Assembly: GCA_031763025.1 (NCBI GenBank)
Contig: JASSKH010000030.1
Span: 372,001 to 436,000 of the forward strand
Length of the DNA stretch: 64,000 bases
Reading direction: 5' to 3'
Source of the DNA: Macrocystis pyrifera
Taxonomy: Eukaryota > Sar > Phaeophyceae > Laminariales > Laminariaceae
Shown here: piece by piece, positions 57,940 through 64,000 of the stretch
How positions within the stretch are numbered: position 1 is the stretch's first letter
Layout: each line of letters opens with the position of its first letter
Translations under genes and position numbers: made by a program
The notes under the pieces: model-generated
Database searches by the model: none
Told to the model about the DNA's origin: nothing
What the model saw: the letters and a program-made list of their open reading frames with translations, nothing else

Positions 57940-58470
57940 CATTTCATTCCTATGCCCCCGCCTCTCGATCTTGTGACCAGCGATTCCTTAGAGGATTGTC
58001 TTCCTCGCCCGCGGCGGTCTCACGTCCCCAACACATCTACCCTCTACCAAAGGAGATATACGATGCGCATCGTTTTATCGATGCTCTACACGAGGGAGAT
58101 TGACTGTTGGTGGAGCTTTCGTCGGTTCGTGGGCGCTGGAACGTGGGATTTTGACGATGTTCGCCAGATACTTGTTTGTAGCCTGAGTGGGGCATGCATG
58201 TATGGTACGAGCTGCCAAGCGAACCTTTAACTTCCACGCCCCCGCCTCTCGACTTGAGCCTACATCGCTTCCTTCGACGCAACTGTCCTCTCCAAAACGC
58301 GATGAGCGATCTTCGGCAAAATCGTGGCGGAGGTTTTTCATGCCCTATGTTATACTACGGAAGAAATTGATTGTTGTTGAGTTCTGGCGGGATCTTGGGC
58401 GCTGGATCTTGGGAGTAATACGTACGAGCATGACGTTCGCCCACGTTTATTTACAGCCTGTTGTTGTACT
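57940..58470 (+). repeat. Two diverged tandem copies of an unidentified sequence
   Basis: 57950-58200 and 58230-58470 share GCCCCCGCCTCTCGA, CAGCGAT/CGATGAGCGAT, GAGATTGACTGTTG/GAAATTGATTGTTG, GGGCGCTGGA and GACGTTCGCC in order. Each keeps a short open stretch (one has FRRFVGAGTWDFDDVRQIL) but with frame changes between them. They could be decayed gene copies. Confidence 0.4.
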
Positions 58471-58599
58471 ATTGTAATTATATATACGAGCAAATTAAAT
58501 ATGTAACATACTGTAGGTCGCTGGGCATATATTGCGTAGTATCTCTAAGTTCACGTGAGATGCCTGTTTTGTTCACAACCGACGGAATTAATTATTTAT

Positions 58600-58917
58600 A
58601 GTCATGGGCTCTACCGACGGAAACTAAATGGCTTAATTTGTTCAGAGGCAGAGCAGAGGGAAGAGAAGAACGACGAGAAGAACGACCATGCTCGTCCCTT
58701 GCCCCCTCCTAGCTTCTCGTGATAGGTGCGCGAGTAGAGCACGGCACTGCTCGCTGCCGATTGATAGTCATGGGCTCTACCGACGGAAACTAAATGGCTT
58801 AATTTGTTCAGAGGCAGAGCAGAGAGAAGAGAAGAACGACCATGCTCGTCCCTTGCCCCCTCCTAACTTCTCGTGATAGGTGCGCGAGTAGAGCACGGCA
58901 CTGCTCGCTGCCGATTG
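58600..58917 (+). repeat. Two-unit tandem duplication, about 160 bp
   Basis: Units 58600-58763 and 58764-58917 are nearly identical, except that the first has an extra GAAGAACGAC-type repeat. Both contain GTCATGGGCTCTACCGACGG and CTCGTGATAGGTGCGCGAG. A recent local duplication. Confidence 0.9.
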
Positions 58918-60718
58918 ACAGGCCTAGAGGCTAGGCCTACTGTGGTGGTTACAAAATATGCAACATAGTTCGCTGTGCATATAGTACGAGTATGTATACG
59001 TACGCACACACCAGATTTTGATTGTGAGGTAGATTATCTCATATATAAGGTGTATGTCCTTTCGATCGACGATGCAATCGTTGTTTTGTACTTACATAAG
59101 GTGTATGTCCTTGGGATCTACGATGTAATGGCTGTTTTGTACGTGTACAGTAGCCAAAATCGGCGTAGCTATTAGTAGTTCCTGTTCGGAATTCATACTT
59201 TGCAGCGCATGCTCGCATGTAGATGCACAGCAAGCAGTGGTACGAGAGTTTTTTCGTCGGACGGCCGATACGTAATAGTACCGAGAACGAACTATCTTGC
59301 CAAGAAGAAGTATTGACCTCCATGGGCAAGGACCAAGGAACATTGCTGTACTTGGGTCCGTACAACGACCCGGTACCGTACTAGCCGTACTAGAGCATTC
59401 GTCTTGCCGATCGGTGACTGCTGATATAGCGCGCCCATCCTCTCTCTCCCTCACTCTCTCTTCTTACTTACCTTTTCTGGCCGTAGAGCGCCTCTTGTCA
59501 CGTCAACATATCTCTTTTGAGAGCTGAAGTAGCTGAAGTCGCAACCAGACTTGCTTAACAGCAATCCTAGTGCTTATCTTTCGACTATCATCACTACGGT
59601 AGTCGGCCACATACATTGTCAACAGGTAACGAGCCTCGAATTCGTGCACAACATGAAGCGTATGACAGAGGGTCTTACATCGTTCATGATAGTCGATCCT
59701 ATTTATGAGATAGTCTACCGCACAATCAAAATTTATTATATTCCAGGTACCTGGTGTTAAATACAAAGAGGGCTTCGACGCGGCGGGCTGATGTCCGCCA
59801 ATGCTCCGCGTATGCCCGCGATAGGCGGTATGTGTTGTGCTATAGAGTAAGCCGATGCCGCAGTGATAGTGATGCCAATGTTGCATACTTCTGCGCCGAC
59901 GCTGGCCGCACGAGCCCTCGAGCAGGCCACGTGGCAGGCCCTCCCTGGATTAAATCGAGGCAGGCGGGCACGGTAGGGGGGAGAAGCAAATAAAAGGTCT
60001 ATCTCGCGTGAGAAAAGGGCCTGGACGCACGCAGAGGACTCGGAATTCGTGTGCTTCGTCGAGGGGTATCTCGGTATCGTGCATAGATGTATAGAACAGG
60101 CACGCCCGATGTATTACGCAGCTTGCAAAGTTGAATATCAACCACTCAGTCGGTCGACTTCACAAGTGACGCATTGCAATGTCTTTTTTGTCAAATACTT
60201 AAAAAAAAGTACTATTCTTATGTTTGTAACCATTTTACACGTACGTATCACACTTATGCCTCTACCAAGCGTATACTGCAGCTACGTAGACAGACCGTAC
60301 GATGTTGTCTGCCATGTGTATGCTTCAACATCACTCCATACTGTTGAGCACTCACTATATGTAGACGAATGTTTTACCGATCAGCGACTAGGTAGGCCAC
60401 TGGCTTTGTGCTGCTATCGCTAACAGCGCGACTGGCAGAGTCGCTCCCTCGAAAACGGAACCGGCGGTGACGAGCACCGATGATGGAGAGGTGTCCAGCA
60501 TTCCGCCACGTTTTCTGTGTCTGGAATGAGTTGCGTTAGTTATGTACCAAACGTGTGCACCAACTGCAAGAAGTCAATCAACAGAAAACATGTGCCCCTT
60601 CTCGCTTTATATTCCAGCTGTTGCCCCCGGTTTTTATCGCGCTTTGTTTATAGGCTCTAGTTTCAACCCTTCCCCACCAACTCTCGTCAACCTGAATTCA
60701 TGTTTTTTCTTGACGCAG
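58918..60718. other. No certain gene
   Basis: A short direct repeat, AAGGTGTATGTCCTT, occurs at 59047 and 59098. A dispersed word shared with 38165 is at 60110-60190. If the membrane-protein exons are one gene this is intron, and small exons may be missed. Confidence 0.35.
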
Positions 60719-60871
60719 GCACGCCAGGCCTGGCATGAAAAAGCAAAGAAGTCGATTCGGATACAAATCTCCGTCTTTATCGTAACGGGCACTCTATTGA
60801 GCGCTGCTGTTGGGGTGCTGGAGCTGACGGAAATAGGCCGGCGGACCCCCATAATCCCCTTCATGACTATG
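60719..60871 (+). CDS. Candidate exon of a membrane protein gene
   Basis: Acceptor TTTTTTCTTGACGCAG, 51 open codons, donor ACTATG|GTGAGT; both ends are phase 0. The product begins ARQAWHEKAKKSIRIQ and continues ISVFIVTGTLLSAAVGVLEL, then EIGRRTPIIPFMTM: a basic amphipathic lead into one membrane span. Splice signals are strong. Membership in the same gene as 55477-55731 is inferred from phase and character only. Confidence 0.5.
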
Positions 60872-61829
60872 GTGAGTTTGTACTTACTCTAGATGTTCCC
60901 GAGTGTATACCGTGCGAGAATACCCTTGGTACATGGCTTGTATTACGCTTCCCCTCCGACAACGCGCAGCATACATACGTACGGGTACACGTCAACGACA
61001 TTCACTCCCAAACAGCTATAGGGAGAATAGCGTCCACGGATACCACTGAAGGGAGCCTGCTATGCCTGCCACCGTAAATCAAATAGTATCTCATTTCGTT
61101 GCCTGTTCCGGCTTATTTTCGACCTACTCTCCTCCACCAATTTCCTTTCCCTCACAACCGTCGCTTATTGTACTGTACGCTCGCCTACCCTCTGTTCCTC
61201 GACCTCTGAGCTGCATCCAGACCCCACCCTAGTTACAGCGCTTGCCCTGGCTCTATTTATAAATTGGTCATCCGTTACCAACAACTCATCAGGTGACACC
61301 TTCACGCTTGACTTCGTCGAGGACACAGGTTAGGATCTTACTTCTACACGTAGCGTTTCTTTCACAAGAACACCTGCGCGTGCGTCCCGAACAACACATG
61401 TCCCCTTGAGTCCCACAGAAATTGGTTGGAATGCTAATTTGGCTTGGCCCATGCGACGAGGGCTGTTAAGCTATGGCCCAGCTTCGACAAGAATTGGTTA
61501 AAATGTATTTGCCTTTAACCACCAGCCCTAACCCTATTCCCGATCGTCTGGGAAAAATCTTAGAATCTTCCCGGAATTAAGGTGTATTGGAGATCGGGTG
61601 TGGATTATCAACTGCTTGGTCGAAGGTAGCCTAAGTCGTAAACAGTACTGCGTGCGATCGTATACGGAGAAGAACCGTCAAGAGGTAATGCTCATAGGTC
61701 CCGCCGTTTTGAGGTGGGCAGCAGTGATGTTACCGTTCCGAGGAATGGGGGGGGGGAGAGTGTTATGAGGCTTAGATTGGGTAGGCGATTGGTTAACCTT
61801 TCACCTTTAGCCCAACGGACTAAGACCTT
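60872..61829. other. No gene seen; one dispersed repeat copy
   Basis: A copy of the ~90-bp repeat is at about 60945-61030. A short direct repeat, AGAATTGGTTAAAATG-like, occurs at 61420 and 61490. Nothing else is supported. Confidence 0.4.
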
Positions 61830-64000
61830 AACACCTACACGAACTCGCAGTTTCAGCGTTTTCGCCAAGTCCATTGGGCCGTTCAAATACGTCTTCATTC
61901 CTACCCCTCCGCTTAATCTCCCGTATATCTCCATTTGTTTCTCCGATTTCACCTTGTTTCTCTGCACTAGCATTTCCCTTCTTTATACATCCTTTTTCCT
62001 AATTCTGTCTTGCACCTCCCAAAACCTCTCTGCGGACATCATTTCTTCTTGGTTTCCTCCTATATATACTCTTCCATACTTTCTCAACTACGCTGTCCCG
62101 CCTTATTCCAGCTCATTTTTTTGTGGCTTTCTTTCATACAGCTCTATCAACTATGTATGGCTGGTAATCTGTTTTTCTGAATGTTACTTACTTTATATTA
62201 CCATTTCAACTTTCTCGTGTCTCTATTTGTTTTGGGTGGGCACCATCCCACTTCTTCTTTTAATACTGTATTACTCGCCGTACTTGAGTATCTTGGTATT
62301 GGTTTTAGCTGCTGCCATCTGTACTGTTTCTAATTGTCTTACGAACTTCGCGTTCCCTTCCCATACTTCTCCCGCATATTCTAGCTTTGGTACTGTCACA
62401 TTCTTCAGGATACGTCTCTTGATCCTAGTATCAAAGTGCGAGTTTGTTTGGATCGCATCCATCTTGCCTACCTGTACTTTACCCTTTCCTGATACTTTTG
62501 TTATGCGTGTATCCCAAGAGCAGTCTGTTGAGGTATCTACGCCAAGGTACGCATACTGGTCCACGATCGGCGATTCATCTTGTCTCCACTACTAACTGAA
62601 TTTTACCGGGTTTTCCTTGTCTTCGTTACATACAACTACGAGTACTGCGCACTTCTTGACGTTCACCGCCACCCTCCATTTCCTAGTGCATTCTAGCGCC
62701 TTCTCTATTTGTTTCTGCTTCGGGTGTTTCTGATATCCCCACGAACTCATCCGCAAAACATCAATCCCGACACCGTATCTCCCCCCACCGTGACTCCCTG
62801 CTTTGTTTGCTGCTTCGACTGCTACTACCAGGTCGTTAATATACATATCTCGAATACTTCGATATTTCCCCGTCCAGCATCACGGCACGTCTCGCACATT
62901 CCGTCATATTTTTCATTAATCTCCACATCTTTCCTCTGATCCCTGTTCCCCACAACTTTTCCCACAATATTTTTCTGCATGTTAAGTACATTTAGAAAGA
63001 ACCAGTACGTTGTTAGCCCCGCGTCTTTCCTACCTTTGATTATCTTGCCTAAGGTGTACACATGGTCTACGCTGCAACGGTATGGCTTAAACCTTGTTTG
63101 CTCTTCGCTTAATTTGTCTTCGTTCTCCAGCATTGTTCCCAATCTATCGTTCAAAATCGTGCCAAACGTTTTTCCTACTGTGCTTCATAACGTTATCCCT
63201 CTGTAGTTCCCCGGATCAGCCTTATCTCCTTTCTTAAATAGGTTTACTACTACCACTCCATCTCTTCTCCTTCTTGGTGCGTACTCGTTTTTCCATATTC
63301 GGTTATCCAACGTAACCATCATGGTCAACATTCCTTCTCCCCCGTACTTCATAATTTTCATTCACTATTACCTGGTCTGCCCCTGCTGCCTCTCTATTCT
63401 TAAGTTTGGCTACACACTTCTTTACGTCTTTCCGTGGGAACGCTCTGTGTAAGCCTTTGGAACCACTGTCTTCCTTTCTGATGCATCTACTTTCGCCTCT
63501 GCCCACGCGTTGATTTCCTTCTCGAATTCTGCGTCGCACGTTTCGTTGACTGTGTCGTTCCTAGCTTACGGTACTCTACTAGTACTTCCCTTTTTCCTTT
63601 CGAACTACAGCCATCTTTCCGTTCTGTGCTCTTAAGGTGGCTATTCCCGTGTCTGCCTCTCCTGCTTGTCTGCCGAGTATCCCTTTTGTACTTACCCATA
63701 TCTGCTTCATCCCGCCCTCACAGGCTTCATTCGTTTTATTTACTACGTCTTGCCATATCCCTTTCTTCTTCTCTCCCATCTTTTTTACTTTTTCCCTAGC
63801 TGTAGCATATTCCTCCCATCCTGTCGTAGTTTTACTCGATGCCTATATTTCGTGTGTATTTCTCCTTACTCTTATAGCCTATTTTCTCCCTCATCCCACC
63901 ATTTTACTGCTCTGTTGCATACTAATAGCTTCGTCCCTATTACTTTACTTGCTGTGGTCTTGACCGATTGCTCCCGTCCTTCTATTATCATATCTCCCGC
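61830..64000 (-). mobile_element. LINE (non-LTR retrotransposon), decayed, runs off the window
   Basis: On the minus strand, in order: VKKCVAKLKNREAAGADQVI (start of the RT domain, 63303-63539), LSEEQTRF, SVDHVYTLGKIIKGRK (62825-63154), KQIEKALECTRKWRV and NVKKCAVLVV (62592-62846), then YLGVDTSTDCSWDTRITKVS and VPKLEYAGEVWE (62271-62564), then the region matching the fragment at 53068. These are RT and post-RT segments of a LINE protein. Stops and frame shifts lie between the segments (I count at least four interruptions), the active-site box reads ADE rather than ADD, and similarity ends near 61830. The 5' part, including any endonuclease, is outside the window. Confidence 0.8.

Noticed and set aside
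61714-62595. A 293-codon plus-strand frame rich in Phe/Leu/Ser that looks like a membrane protein
   Set aside because: It is the complement of the LINE coding region; purine-rich LINE codons read as hydrophobic residues on the other strand.

Overview
The window reads as nuclear DNA of an intron-rich, flagellated, alga-like eukaryote. The evidence is a multi-exon gene for the flagellar protein PACRG, GT-AG introns of 0.5 to 2.5 kb, no operon structure, and a heavy load of retrotransposons, short inverted-repeat elements and minisatellites. The overall texture (many short CTGCAGTAC/TACTGTAC words, Ty3 and Ty1 elements, dispersed palindromic repeats) makes me think of a brown alga or another stramenopile. 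That is an impression, not a proof.

Layout. At 1-5.8 kb there are two short hAT-like inverted-repeat elements rich in GGGTC, a decayed minisatellite and one possible first exon. From 5,850 to 15,142 (+) the PACRG gene can be followed exon by exon to its stop codon; its introns hold short inverted-repeat elements, a trinucleotide array and a decayed copy of part of one of its own exons. At 16.4-18.2 kb lie a dispersed repeat, a three-unit tandem array and a foldback element with 12-bp-repeat arms. A second foldback element lies at 38.4-39.5 kb.

From 18,615 to 36,231 (-) there is a Ty1/copia-type element with 819-bp LTRs, a CAAAA target duplication and a primer-binding site matching the anticodon arm of initiator tRNA-Met. 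Its upstream LTR was later split by a Ty3/gypsy-type element (24,716-35,978, -) with nearly identical 520-bp LTRs and gag, protease, RT/RNase H and integrase in the usual order. The intact copia LTR at 18.6 kb serves as the empty-site control for that insertion, so order and target duplication can be read directly.

From 37 to 54 kb there is an EGF-like exon, a 1-kb TA-flanked inverted-repeat element, an old broken Ty3-type element (44.9-49.6 kb, -) lying between two diverged 464-bp direct repeats, and the C-terminal end of a LINE. From 54 to 61 kb three phase-0 exons suggest an unidentified multi-pass membrane protein gene on the + strand. The window ends in a decayed LINE on the - strand.

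The only host gene I can name with confidence is PACRG. The most informative biology here is the dated nest of retrotransposons, the half-tRNA primer site, the foldback/minisatellite elements and the partial exon duplication inside PACRG.
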